Assembly (NCBI RefSeq): GCF_022539315.1
Contig: NC_066313.1
Location: 67,831,934 to 67,895,933 of the forward strand
Length of the DNA: 64,000 nucleotides
Direction: 5' to 3'
Source: Serinus canaria
Taxonomy: Eukaryota; Chordata; Aves; Passeriformes; Fringillidae
Under the pieces are notes generated by a model. That model saw only the letters and a program-made list of their open reading frames with translations, did not search any database and was not told the origin of the DNA. Both the position numbers and the translations under genes were made by a program. Below are positions 49,085 through 61,979 of the stretch, one piece after another (position 1 is the first letter of the stretch; each line of letters starts with the position of its first letter).

Positions 49085-52000
49085 TAAGAATTTTCTAGTA
49101 ATTTCCTAGTATTTGCTTGCTCCCAGTCAAGCATGAATGTGAAACTTAAGTGAGGCAAAGATAAGAGTGTTGAATTCTGGTCATTCAATCTGCATCCATG
49201 GATTCTTGGGGTGGGATTTAAACTGATTGCTCTTCTTTGGTTCTTATCCTGAAATCTTGTAATGACGTATGTTTTAGTCATCTGAATTTGAAAACCTTTT
49301 ACTTGTTCTTATATTTTTTTGTCAGCTTTCTACTTCATTTACAATGCAATTGTGCCTGCAAGTGTCTGATGTATTTTTAGACAGCCTTTATAGGTAAAAC
49401 TTGCTAAATATTCAGACCTTGCAGGTCTTCTTTAGCTGTTGTGATGTAACATGACCATTATGTAAACTTGAAGTTTTTCAATGTCTAACAAGAAAGCTAA
49501 ACTCTCACTAGCTTAGGAATATTGACAAGTTCCTTTCCAGACTTCTGCATCTTTAACTTCTGTTTTTATTAAAGATGAAAGCTAACAGTGTAAGGCTCTA
49601 AGGTAAATTCTTTTGTGTAATATTTTTACTAGTGTAATTCCCTCAAACAAAGAGATAATGGTTCTCTCTGCAGCTGTGCAGATCTGTAAGTAGAAATGTT
49701 CTTTCAGCTCCAAGCTTAACAGCTGAAAGAATAACCTGAAAGTGAAAACTTATAATTTCAGCTCTAGTTACTGCTTTATGTCTATCTTATATTCTGCCTG
49801 AAAATACCACAAAACATCCTTTCATTATAGAAGAATGCAGTGTGCTATTCAGCAAATACAATGCAATAAAGAAAGTACAAGATATACTAATGCAAAATAA
49901 TGGCTGACATTTAGCATACACAAAAGTCAGTAAAGTCAATGTTATGCTCCCCAAAGAAACCATATCTCATCTTCCTTGCATAAACATATTCTTTAATATA
50001 TGTGCACAAACTGGCTGAATTATGGTTTCCATGGGAACAGTATCTCTGGATATCCACATTTGTCATTTCTCTGTGTAGGGCACTCATTAAGAAACTGCCT
50101 TTATTGATAACCTCAGTTTCTTAGGCCCCAGCAAAACATTCATAAAAAGCAGAAAGAACATTCTGAACACAGAGCCAAGCAATAGCTTCTTTTCAAATTT
50201 TCTGAAAATGGTAGTCTAAACTTCTCCCTCTGATCTCAACCATTGATCTTATTGTTTAGTTGTGGCTTCTGCCTATAATTCTTATCAGACTGGGAGTTTT
50301 TACTGCTCATGTGTTTAAAGATATTGTTAGATGTATGTCACTCAAGGATGTAGCAAGATAAACAAGCAGAACTATTAAGAGGTTTCATAACTTTTGAAAT
50401 TTAAACTGTGCTGCTAAAAAGGCATGAATATGATTTGAAAAACAGAAAAGATCCAAAGGTTTTGAATACTTTGATTTTACAGATGGAAGAGAACATAGGT
50501 TAATTATTTGATTAAATACACAAAATAATGAAGTGTCGGATGATAATTTTCTCATCATAAGGAATGTGTAAGAGTGCACTTTCTGCAATCACAGGTAATT
50601 GCAGTTTCGTTTTTGTGCAATACAGCAATGGCATATTCAGTCATTGTTCATGACAAAACTTCATAATTAAAACCTTTACTTCAGGATGTTTTGTTGTTGG
50701 GTTTTTTAATAATGAGGTAGTTTTGTATTTTTTAGTAAAGAGGTAGTGTGTCATCAAAAGACTGAAAATCATTTTTTGCTCATGCTTAAGGATTTTTATT
50801 ATCTTTATCTATTTTTGCATAAAAATTATTTTCAAGACAGCTGTGTATGATCTGCTTCAAGATATCTATATCATTTATTAAAAATAAAATTTTCTTACTG
50901 TGTTGCCATCTGCATTACTGTAAAACAGCTATGAAAATTCTAACATGGGTTTTTCTACTTTTTTTCAGTGTTGAGTTTTATTTTAGAAATTAGTGTGTGA
51001 GTAGTAACGAGAATGAAGTTTTATATATTTCATTCTGATATATTGATACTATCTGATGTAGTAATGCATGTGATGTTCTTATTAAAAGCATTATGTGTAA
51101 TGTTTTTTGTGCATAACTCAGAAAAAACTATGAGGGGTTTTCCTCTTTGAATGTGCATCCAAAATTTTGCTTTCAATTTTGCTTACATAATTATTATTTC
51201 AAATAAACCCACCTTAATTCAATGAAAGATGTGTAAAACTTCAGGAAGCTGTTCTGCTTCTGAGCTTGTTCACAGATAATTTTGTTTTTCCTTAGAATTC
51301 TGGTCCTGGGCCATCTTTAAGACTTGTTTCGAGTCAAGAAAAACAATATATCCAAGACAGAAAGACATATTCTTAATCTAGAAAACCTCAAAGTAATACA
51401 TTTTCTAATTTTACATGAAAAACTTGAATGCCCTGTCAAAGGACTGATAACAAAAGAATCAAAACCTTAGAGATTTATGCTGAAAAACAAAGCTGCAGTC
51501 TTTTTCCTGTGCTCCATGACCATACCTTGGACAGGAGTGTGGAGATATGTAATGCTTTCCGACTAACCTGCTTATCAAAGGTCTTTCATATTGGTGTTGG
51601 TTGATATAACAATATTTTAACTGTATTTTTCTCTCTCATTTTACTTTAAATCTCTTCATGTTTTAAAAAGTGTTATTGTTAGGCTAGATCTGATTTATTT
51701 TGTATATGCTATATCTTGATTTACTCTGATAAGTATCCTAAGGTATTAGTAAAATAATAATGTAAATGAAACAGAAAGAGATCTCAGAGATATCTAATAA
51801 ATTAGCAAAATTTTTTTCTTCTATAAAGACATGCAGTGTGGGTAAGATGATAAATCTTGTACATTGCTTTTTTGCAGAAAGACTGATGTGAATTTGCCAG
51901 AAATGGAAACACAGGATGATTGGTATTAACTAAGAACATAATCTACTCAGACATCATTGTTTATTTCGATGAAATGTTTACAGACTGGTCTCCCAGTTAG

Positions 52001-52676
52001 ATTCAATACAGGGTTTAGTTATAAGAAACATGGCACATTTGGTTTGAAGAAGTAAATATCAATGTTGATGTAATGTTCAATACAAAGTGGAGAAGTATCA
52101 GTGAAGATGGCATTTGATGATAGTTTAAACATATATTCTATCTGAAAATAGAAATATAAGTCTAATGAGTTAGGACATAAAATACAGTGTTTACAGACGG
52201 GTTTGACATCCATGCTTTTTCAAAGATGTGTTAAAAGTTTATGAATCATCTTACTTTCACCAGATCACAAACTCCTTTGTGTAGATCCATTTTGTTTGGA
52301 GTGCTTCTTTTGAATTTAGCAAGAGAAAAAGTTACTTCCATCCAGTTTAATTTTTACCTGGCAGAAGTGACTCTTAGAGACAGGGCTATAATAAAGATGT
52401 TCAGAGTACTGAATGTGTAACTACCTCTGTCTTATCCTGTTGGACAAGAACAATGCTCTCTAAATTCTACAGAAAAGAGAAAAAATCAGTCAGACCACAA
52501 AGATGTGGATGGCAGATTGCAACTGCCTGATGTGAGCCTATACTCCAAAGCATAGGATCAAAAAAAACTTGAATGAGGACCTAAATTAACAAGAAGTGTC
52601 AGAATACTGTAGAGAAAAGACATCCTAGTCTTTATTTTCTTCACATTTCTGATATGAGAGAGAGGAGAAATGCAAT
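49085..52676. other. AT-rich non-coding stretch
   Basis: No gene or classified repeat was recognised. Frames of 64-67 codons at 50588 and 52213 (minus) look like chance. The sequence is rich in ATTA/TAAT motifs and shows no long internal repeats by eye. Confidence 0.5.
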
Positions 52677-52787
52677 GAAAGAATGAAAGGGGAATGGGAA
52701 GGAAGGAAGGAGAGAGAGAGAGAGAAGAGAGAGAAAGACAAGAAAGAAAGAAAGAAAAGACAGAAAAGACAGAAAGAAAGAAAGAAA

Positions 52788-52875
<88 letters not shown>

Positions 52876-52900
52876 AAAGAAAGAAAGAAGAAAGAAAGAA
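52677..52900 (+). repeat. Purine tract: (GGAA), (GA) and (AAAG)n microsatellite
   Basis: About 220 bp are almost entirely A and G on the plus strand. The tract begins with GGAA and GAGA units (52697-52735) and continues as near-perfect AAAG from about 52737 to 52900, purest at 52790-52876. Frames through it give repeated KERKKERK or, on the other strand, FLSFFLSF peptides and are not genes. Long homopurine tracts of this kind can form triplex (H-) DNA. Confidence 0.97.
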
Positions 52901-55864
52901 AATACAATTAAAACATCCCCAATTTTTAATGGTTCCCTGAATTATAGGAATATTACCTGGTCTATTCCCCTCCTCTAACGTTGTTGGAATTTTCAAGACT
53001 ACATATTAAATACAATGAATTCTCAAATGCCATTTTTGAGATTGGATAAAATTTGGGATAAAATATAAAATGTTTCTCTCATGCTCATCCTTAAGAAAGA
53101 AAATAGTCAGTTTAGGAACAAAGATAACCAAACTTCGTTGTTGTCACAGCCAGTGGTAAAAGAACCCCACATACCAGGGTTGAGAAGCTGACACTGACAT
53201 GTTAGATCTTCAGCTATAGATGGTAATACACCTTTCCAGAACTGTGATCTGATTGTGGCACCACATGCAGTAACACCTGTATCAGTCTGAGACTAGAGAC
53301 AGTGAGTGAGATGCATCACCTGATGCTGCAGTCTAAGCCATCAATAGAAGACATTAAAAATAGGAAAGCAGACTCCTCTCAACATTCACACACATGGATT
53401 TTTTATGTACACACAGATAATATTACTTTTTTTCTCATTTTCTCCAACTTCAGCCACTATCAGATCTTTTAGTATCTCCTAAAGTCCTGGCAAGCATTTG
53501 GATAGCAGCAGTATTATGATTACAACATAGGCCAACTTAACTTAGAGGGAAGAGTAAGTCTTATATCTTTTAGCTGTTTCTGGAATTTGCAGAGTGATTC
53601 CAAATACTAATAACAGATGAAGGAAGCACATTTTATTCAGAACCACCTACATTTATAGCAAAACTACAATCATAAATCAATATCTTGCCTTGAAATTCTT
53701 CACATATTTTGTTTTCCTTTATGGAGGATATCTGTGACACCAGTGCTGTCATCTGAAGCCTGTGGTAGCATAACATTGTCTTGTAAATGAACCCATATAG
53801 TATGCTTCAGAATTTTACCTATATCATATTCAGGATAAGGTTGTTTATTGTGGAATAGTAAAGTGCCTAAGGTGCGAAAGTTGTGTGTCCTTCAGTTATT
53901 GATTATGTAGCTGAGCAGACATAAATATCTAAATTACATAATTACATAACTAAATGTTCTGATATGGGCAGCTCTGGCAATTTTATGGAAGTTGTTAGTC
54001 ATGACAAATGCCTTTTTATAATAATCTAATAAAATGATGGAACCCATCCTGGAAAATCAACATAAATGTTATTTGCTCTTACACAATTGCATACATAATT
54101 TATGGAGATGGCAGACAGGTTGACAGCAAACTGATTCTTATACAAATCTATTTCATACATGTGCAGTTAATCAAGATATTTTTGGCTGTGTTGAATGGAA
54201 TGTTAGTGGTTGTAATCCCTAAACACATCAAGGAACCAAAATTACTTGAAAAATTGTCTGTCCAAAACAAGCAACATTTTCCAAATTTTATGTGAATACT
54301 AAAACTGAGCAATCTTTCCCTTAAATATCATGTAACAAAGGCATAGTCTGTCTTTTACTCCCTTTGAAGGAAAATACATTTATTTTTTTCTATGTTTATC
54401 CAACTGTCTGTCTCTACATACTAATTTTGTCATTCATGGGAAAAATAAGCCTTAAAATATGAATAGATGTCTCAGAATCTTTCTTATTTAAATAAAAAAT
54501 CAGAGATTTGTAGGGAGTTTTAGAGAAAATAAAAAGCTTCCTTGATACTTTTCTGCGTGAATGAACTGCTGGGTCTATTCTGTCAGTATTGTTACAACAA
54601 AAGTATTAGATATTTATTTTGGGTTTATGGTTTTGGAGTTTTTTGTTTTTGTTTTTGGGAGGGTTGGGTGGTTTTTTTGTTGTTGTTTGGTTGGTTAGTT
54701 TTTACATTTGTTTGGGTTTTTTTCTTTTTTTTTTTTTTTTTTTTAGTTTTTTTGACAGCTATATTGCTAAACAGAAAAATCATAATATACTCCTTGTCTT
54801 TTTGAGTGGGAATGACTCATTATGAAAACATATTTAGAACTTGGAATGTTATCTAAGAATCCAGATACAAAACTCGAATCATCAATATCACGTCTGAGCT
54901 ATGTCTTAACACACTGTTACAAATCATGTTTTTGAAATTATTTTGAATATTCATTTAAAAGTCTGGCAACTTTTCAAAAGGGAAAATATGGCTTAGAACA
55001 CTATGTGTGTGTCTTTAAATGTCTCACTTTAAATTTATTCAAATACTGTCTTTTAAAATATGCATGTCCATGCTCATATGCAATGTTTCAGATATATTGT
55101 CATTCTTTTATATTCCCATATTTTTTAAATTAACTATGTATGTTAATATGTAACTGCTTGTATTTCATCAGCATTGACTATCACTTGTACTACGAGAAAG
55201 TCAAATTTAAGGATATGTGTGGTGAAATAGCAATCAATAAAAACTTTTTTATCTTGGCTTTGGAGCATTCTGAGAAAAACATTGAGAATGCCAAGAAGCT
55301 AGTGAACAGTTGTGTAAGAGATTTTTCTCTGGCAAATCAGGAGGGATTAGATTATTGAATTATAATTGCAAAAGAAGTATTGACTGTTAGTTTCTAATCT
55401 GTGAAGAGAAAATCTTGAAGAGAATCCAACTTGTTATTATACTATAGATCTTCAAAAATTTGACAAATATCTTGATGATTAAAACATAGAATCAGAATGT
55501 GGAAAATTTCAATTTTCTATTTCTTTTTAGTAGATTTGGAACCACATGTCTCATGGAAATATCCTAAGATCCAGACCAAATGTGTGTAATGCACTGAAAG
55601 TTGTTTCTTCACCAATTCCTGAGTTACTGTGCATGTAAGATTGTGAAAGTCCTAAAGGCAGAAGGAGATGGTACAGGGAGAACTGAATGTAGTCTTTGAA
55701 CATTGATCTCTTTTATCTTTCTATTTTATGTGATCATTACCCAGAAATAGAAAAAAAAACAAAAAAAGAAAATCAAACAGAAAAAAATTTGCTTCCTCTG
55801 GTAAAGCTGCTCTTTCAAATCAAACGTTTTTTTTTTGTTTTTCTTCTTTACTAAAGGGAAACAA
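52901..55864. other. AT-rich non-coding stretch
   Basis: No gene was recognised. A G/T-rich strand-biased patch at 54625-54745 ends in T20 and produces a hydrophobic pseudo-frame. A 72-codon plus frame (55140-55358) follows a TTTCATCAG acceptor-like sequence but has no known family. An A-rich run lies near 55748-55790. Confidence 0.5.
54625..54744 (+). repeat. G/T-rich tract ending in T20
   Basis: The plus strand is nearly devoid of C and A over 120 bp, with TTTTTG, GGTTG and GTTGTTG units, and ends in twenty T residues (54725-54744). It is a simple-sequence region. Confidence 0.85.
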
Positions 55865-56505
55865 ATTCAAGCTGGGGAATGTTATTCTTCCTGCATTAGA
55901 AATGCCCTTGGTGAGGGTGCATTTGATCCCAGTGTGTGTATTATTGATGAATGATTGGTCTCAGTATGGCCCCTGGTGAGACACCACTCATTTTTGGTTT
56001 CTACTTGGACATTGAGAAGTTACCTGTACCTCTTGGGAGCAGCCATCCAGCCAATTTCTTAGCCACTTAGCAGTTCCTACATCAAATTCATACTTCTCCA
56101 GTTTAGCAGCAAGAATACTGTGCAGTACTGGAGCAGTGGCAAAGGCCTTACAGAGTCCAGGTAGATGCAATGAGTAGTTCTTCCCCTTCCCACTGAAGAA
56201 GTGTCTCGGCTCTAGAAGGTCCCTCAATTAGTCAGGTATGGTTTGCCCTTGTTGAAGCTATGTTGGCTGCCTCTAATCACCAGTCTTCCCCATGTTTTGA
56301 CATGTCTTTGGGCAGGATGTGCTCTCACAGAGTTGAAGATGACTGGTCAGTAGTACCTAGAGCCCTCCTTTTTTAAAATGTGTACAATATCCCCTTCGCT
56401 CCCGTCATCAGGAACCTTTTCTGACTGTCATGCCTTCTCAAATATGATGATAGTGACTTAATGACTCCATCAATCAATTCCCTCAGGACCCTCATATGTT
56501 TAAAT
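55865..56505 (-). mobile_element. CR1 LINE, reverse transcriptase region
   Basis: The minus-strand frame 56227-55988 contains CKAFATAP, HSILAAKLEKYEF and WLRNWLDG in the order of the CR1 reverse transcriptase (SKAFDTV, KLEKYGL, RWIRNWL type). To the left, antisense of the following RT segment is present (GGTGAGGGTGCATTTGATCC, GGCCCCTGGTGAGACACCAC). To the right lies antisense of the N-terminal RT part (ATGTTGGCTGCCTCTAATCA, CAATTCCCTCAGGACCCTCA). The aspartate expected after KAF is replaced by alanine, and the frame is broken outside the 80-codon segment, so the enzyme is dead. Confidence 0.92.
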
Positions 56506-59500
56506 AACAAAGTATAGCTTGTTTTCACATGCTCATAAGCCTTAAACATGAATCTAATTACAAAACAGCGAGGGATTAGAGAATTCTAATGTAAAAAGTA
56601 TTGCTAGACAAATAGCATAAAAATGAAATTTGTCAACCTCTGCACTTGTACCTTTGTACCCCACGGGTTCTGCTGAAATAAATACTTCTTTAAACATGCT
56701 TCCTTTGACACTTCTGAGGAAGAGAGATGTGTACGCTCTCCTCCATGCAGTAAATGCTGTGTACATGCAGACAGGCCAGCCTAGTTCTGAACTGTTGGTT
56801 CAAAATTTCTGCTTATTTTTCCGTCTGTGAAGGCACAGACTGGGATTTCTCTGTATACCATGGTGGCATTTGTCACAGAAGTTTTAGAAAGTTAATTATG
56901 TTCAAGACTTCTAGCTCTCCCCAAAATGAAATTGAAACTGTCCCAGAGATCAAAAATAACTTGCAGATGTAGAGCAATACAGGAAATTGTGTTATTCATA
57001 CTGGTAACAGTTAGATAAGCAAACTATAAACCAAACATGACAAAAATAAAGGTTTATTATGGAACTTAAATAAATATATACATTAGCATGCTACCTAAAT
57101 TTACCTTGTCCGATTCAGAAGAAAAAATAATGCTAATTATTAAAAAGAAGATGGAAATTACAAAAAATTAGCGCAGAAAAATACTGTGTACCGCATATTT
57201 GATTTGGGATGTATGATGCAGCATTTCCTTGACTCACAATAATACTTTTATTGCTATAAACAGCTCAGTTGTGGTCTCCATTATCTGTTCTGCTGCTTTT
57301 TGAGGTTGTGTATAATTTCACACTCAGTTTCCTAAATTGGATTAGCTGAAAGATGTTTTTAGCCAGAATAGCATGTTCATCTCTGTTTACCTTCTTGTTT
57401 TCCTAAATGCACCCCTGTAGAACCTGACTAAAACAAAAGGATTAACTGAAATGGAGCCAACTCAACAGATGAAAACTGCAAGGATACTGGCAGAAATAAC
57501 ACCCAGCTCCCCAAGTTTGACAACATAAATAATGCTAACTGCTATGCAAATTTTTTCATGAAACTGTTGTTTATTCTGCAAACATTTGTGCAATTCATGA
57601 AGGCAGCAGCTGGTAACCATTGTTAAAGCACTTGAAAACCTAACTGGGAATATTAAAAGGAACTGGACTTAATGAATACACCAATTTGAGGGTTTATTAA
57701 TTTGTTTGTTTCCTCTAAGCCCTTACCGGATAACATCATTTCTTTGTGAATAAAGTGATGCTGATGAGTTTCCTGACAAAAGGTTTGAAAGGGTATAATT
57801 TACAAGCAGCTCACATAAAACCTTAAATTATCTTGGTCTAACAGGGCCAGTATCAAACACGAGCTCCAAATAATGATTGGCACACTAAAGTATTTTAGAA
57901 AAAAAAACAAAGTAAATGGTGACCCACCTCAGACAGCTGTCTGACATTTGAGAAAGGCTTATTCTCCCACCTCAGTAGCCCATTTCATAATATGAACTCA
58001 CTTCTCTGTCATGATGATCCACTCATTTGCCAGATTTTTTAGAGCCTTTAGATGGGTAGCTTCTAAGCTAGTTCTTTGGGAGGAAGACAGGAGGCGGGTG
58101 GTGTTAAAGAAGTGCAAGGAGCTGGTATATAAATTGTGTACATCTCATGGATGTGAAAATGTCCATTTTTGATTTTCCTTCATCACAGAACAGGTGCCAT
58201 TAATACTATATGTACCTCCTATGCACAGCAGTAGGTGAGGTTTCTTCAGTGACATATCTTTTGGAAACAGTAATTCTGGAAATAACATTCATGCATAACT
58301 GCAAGAAAAAGAGAAGATAATTCTTACTGCTCCTGCAGTAGTCAGAAATAGAGAAGAGACTAGTAGCAATTCAATTTTGATAGAATTTTTTTGCAGACTG
58401 CCTGATCAGGGCAAAGAAGTGGATGAAATTTTCTTAAAGAATTTGAAGAAGTTTCTGTACCACTGCCCTAGAATAGATTGGCCAGGACAACACTTTTGAA
58501 TGTCCCCAAGGGTGGATATTCCATTTCCTTCTGATATAAAGTTATCAGTGAGAACCTTGTGACACAGGATCTGCTATTTAGTGAAAAGGAAGAACTGGTC
58601 TGTTACTGTCTTGTCAGTAGTGGCCAAAAAACACTGGAGTTAAGATCACAGAATAGGCATGATTTTTTAGAATAATATCAGTTGGAATTCTGGATAATTT
58701 TTTTCTTGTCTTATTCATCATGTGAATTAAAAGACAGTTACAATAATAGTTTAAGATTTGTATTTCACATATCTATTTCACTGAATTCAAAGTAAGTTAC
58801 TTCTTTCTTACATCATTATTTTTGTGGAGATTTTTAATAGGTCAAATTTATTGACTTTGAGGTTGAAACCTCTGTTTAAAAAAAACCCAAATGATACTGC
58901 ATGCTGTGGTTTGCAAGATAAAGTTAGCAGTTAGGTTTTTTCACAAATAAATTAAATGGGTATTAGTCATCTTATATTCTCACACCAAAAATTATTATGT
59001 AGAGATGAATACTAAGAGAAATCTAGCCTGACTTGCACTGGTACCCTAGCTGTCATCTTAATGCTCCTTATTCCAAAATAAGACAATGTCTGTATCTGTT
59101 GATCCTTACAAAATTTAATATTTCTTCATTATAAGAGTTAGTTAATGTTCATAATCTTTGTTGTCAAATTTTTTCAGCAATATATGACGGGGGATAACAA
59201 AATTATTTTTAAAGAGCAAACACCAATTTATCAGAAGCGCTCATCCTTCTTTTTTTTTTCTTCTGTGTTTAATCCATTTCCAAACACAAAATCAAGAGAA
59301 TGAAACCAACCAAACAGAAAAAAAGTTAGCGTAAGGAATGTGTTCTTACTTGTAACCTTATAAAAATATTCTTCATGGGGGCATGAAATGGTGTCAGACC
59401 TGTGTCTATTGGGTTATCAGATCTATTATGACAAATTATCCCTTATAATTTAATTACATTTGCATCTCTATTCCTTGGTTATCAGACCAAGTAAAAGTAT

Positions 59501-60439
59501 TTAACCCTCCCTGGTCTGGATCCCAATGAATGTTTTACATGGAATTAAACAGTATTCAGTCCTTTATTTTTCCATTTGTGAAGATTTTTAGATGGCATCA
59601 TGATCACCCTAGAGTCAAATAGCACAATTTTCTTATACTAAAAAAATTCTATGCATAGTGGAAGAGAAAAGGAAAGCTGGGCAGATTTCCCTTTAGCTTT
59701 TTAATCTGAAACTTCAGCTAGGAAATATATCTCAACCAAGACTTCAAGGTTCCCCAATTCAGATGACAAATCATACAAGTGTCCATATCCTTTTCTTTTA
59801 TTTTTCTGTCTCATTTTGTTACCCCACTATAACAGCCTCTCTAGAAAATTTCAGATTCAGCAGCAGATAACGAGTGAAAAAAGTTATTTCTAGTACATAT
59901 TATGTTCTATGTGTGTAGACCAGTAAGGAAAAAGTGATACTTAAAACCCCCATATTTCATTATTCCTGCATTTTTGCTGTCTCCATTGATTCATGACACA
60001 ATACCCAGCACACAAGAGCATCAGTGATGTGAGCCCTGGTGTGGTATCATATTGAAAACTCTAAACCTAACAATAATAATAGAATTGATTTAAAGGTTTC
60101 TTAGTAGCACCTTAAGGAGTGCCATGTAACTCAAATTTCCTTAATAGAGATACAGATATGTTGCATTTTATCTCTATGTTTTTATTGCTTAGACCATTTT
60201 TAAGGGCTATAGATACTGAGAAGTGTACACTTAAAGATTAATAGCTAGATCCAGTGTTAACATCACATGATTTCCACCAGGGAACTATAAAACTTCAAGG
60301 AGGAGATTATAATGAGGTAGAGAGATATTATGGGTATTATTTACTGTATGCTATAAGGTGTTATTTTCTTGTACATAAACAAAGGTGTGCTCATTATTTA
60401 CTGTCTCGAACAAAGGGAAAGCACAAGAGAGGCTGATGG
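56506..60439. other. AT-rich non-coding stretch
   Basis: No gene was recognised. The part 57420-57900 has a TATGCAAAT octamer, CATTTGTGCAAT and TAATGATTGG motifs, a mixture common in vertebrate developmental enhancers. 59380-59520 contains two GGTTATCAGA motifs flanking TTTAATTACATTTGCAT. These are only compositional hints. Confidence 0.45.
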
Positions 60440-60734
60440 GACTTGGGTTCTGCCAGAAACACCTGGGGTAGATTTAAATGTCCCTGTGGAGCACCAGCAA
60501 CTGGCAGCATGGCAGGCAGGGGGGGCAAACAGGGGCTGAGATGCCACTGCAGCTTGTGCAGCAGAACACACAGAAAGGTGTATGACAAGGGCTGTGCACC
60601 CTGCTTGCAGCTCCAGAGCCCTGCAGGGGAGGGCTCCACTCTCTGCCATGGTGGTGGGTGCTCACCTTGGAGTTAAAGCAATGGTTCTACACAGAAAGCT
60701 CCTGAGACATCAGGAGATCAGGCAAGGCTCCAGA
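60440..60734. other. GC-rich segment just upstream of CR1 sequence
   Basis: A GC-rich stretch with a GGCAGGGGGGGCAAACAGGG phrase and many overlapping short frames precedes clear CR1 sequence. It may be more of the same CR1 (ORF2 upstream of the RT) or a different repeat. I could not match specific CR1 blocks. Confidence 0.35.
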
Positions 60735-61292
60735 AGACTAGAAGAATGTCTACCCATCTACAAGAAGGGCATAAAGGAGGATCTGCAAAATCATAGCCCC
60801 ATTTGTCAGTCTTACTCCAGTTCCTGGGAAAGTTGTGGAATGAATGCTTATGTGGGCTGTTAGAAGTCTAATAAAGCACGAATGGCTGGGAAAAGTCGGC
60901 ACAGATTCACCAAGGGCAAGTTGTGCTTGACAAACCTGTACGTCTCTTATGACAAAGTGTCCTGCTTAGTTGATGTAGGGCATGTGGGGGCACTGTTTAC
61001 TTGGATTTCTCCAACTATTTCCATATGGTTTCACACAGCTGCCTCCTAATGAAACGGATGCATTACCTGTCTGGGGAGCAGCTCTATGGAAAGGGACACT
61101 GGGTGTCCTAGTGGATGAACAGTGTGCTGCTATGGCAGAGAAAGCCAACAGGAAGCTTGATTGCATTGACAAGGACATCACCAGCAAAGACAAGTCATTA
61201 TCTTGCTTTGCTGCTCAGTGCCTGCCAGGCCACACCTGGAATTCTGCGTTCAGTTTTGGCCTTGGCTCTGTAATGTCATTTTATTGCAAAAG

Positions 61293-61556
61293 TTCCATAC
61301 CATCTTAGTGATTTCTCATGGGCAGCTCCTCACAGCACTGACTCCTTCTTCTTCTTCACAGGACAGCCAACAAACTCCAGCTCTCTCCTCAACCAGCTAA
61401 CCCCCACTTTTGTAGCACTCTTCTTCTTACTGGACACAGCTGTGGCCTGTTAAGGGCAGGCCTGTTCCTAATCTTTGGTGGTTAGTACACTGGCAACTCC
61501 TCATGGGTCACATTACCTTCTCCTCTATTTTCTTACATTCTATCCCCCCACAGCTC
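61293..61556. mobile_element. 264-bp insertion in CR1, flanked by TGCAAAAG
   Basis: CR1 sequence breaks at TTGCAAAAG (61284-61292) and resumes at CTGCAAAAGAGATGTGGAC (61556 on), so an 8-bp TGCAAAAG flanks the insert on both sides. The insert contains CTTCTTACTGGACACAGCTG and GGCCTGTTAAGGGCAGGCCT, phrases I loosely associate with passerine LTR-type repeats. It lacks clear TG...CA ends or obvious inverted termini. An eight-base duplication would fit a hAT-type DNA transposon, but family and orientation are unproven. Confidence 0.5.
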
Positions 61557-61744
61557 TGCAAAAGAGATGTGGACAAACTGCAGAGATGATCAAAGAAATG
61601 AGAAGCCTGCTATGCAAGGAAGCACTGACAGAACTGAGGATCTTCTGCCAAAGACTTTGGGAACATCTTACCACCACGTCCCAGTTTTAAAAGGGTGACT
61701 ATAAATAAGAAGACCCTTTTAAGAAAGGAGTCACTTAGAAAAGG

Positions 61745-61784
61745 TAAGGGATAATGGCTAGAAGTAAGGGATAATGGCTAGAAG
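61745..61784 (+). repeat. 20-bp tandem duplication inside CR1
   Basis: The unit TAAGGGATAATGGCTAGAAG occurs twice with no gap. It corresponds to the CR1 block just before the 3' UTR that normally occurs once. Confidence 0.9.
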
Positions 61785-61979
61785 TTACTCCTGGGAAGAT
61801 TCTAACTGGACAGAAAAGGAAAAAATTTCACAATAACAATTAGCCATTATAATTTCCTCAGCAGTGGCAATGCTGGACACTTGTATGATTCAGCTGGCCA
61901 GGGTGTTGGGACATATTGTCTAGACCATACTTTTGACAAGAAGGATTGGTCCTTCCTAACTGGTATTCTATGATTCTAT

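Larger units (their letters stand above)
60735..61979 (+). mobile_element. CR1 LINE from RT start to 3' tail, interrupted
   Basis: The frame at 60582-60863 contains LPIYKKGIKED followed by SSWES, matching the CR1 RT motif TPIYKKGRKED..SVPGK. Next comes CACAGATTCACCAAGGGCAA with GTTGTGCTTGACAAACCTGT, the conserved QHGFTKGKSCLTNL-type region. About 400 bp of the RT core is then missing, and sequence resumes with the region before the 3' UTR (GGGACACTGGGTGTCCTAGT, GATGAACAGTGTGCTGC). A foreign 264-bp block sits at 61293-61556. The element ends with ATTCTATGATTCTAT at 61965-61979. A 20-bp unit is duplicated in tandem at 61745-61784. All frames are broken. Confidence 0.9.

Noticed and set aside
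52625..52996. Four overlapping frames of 85-123 codons on both strands
   Set aside because: They translate the AAAG purine tract (KERK or FLSF repeats) and are low-complexity artefacts.
54542..54825. Two hydrophobic plus-strand frames rich in F, L, V and W
   Set aside because: They translate a G/T-rich tract ending in T20; the apparent membrane segments are compositional.
60394..60676. Several overlapping frames of 63-83 codons on both strands
   Set aside because: The GC-rich sequence lacks stops in several frames at once and adjoins CR1, so none stands out as coding.
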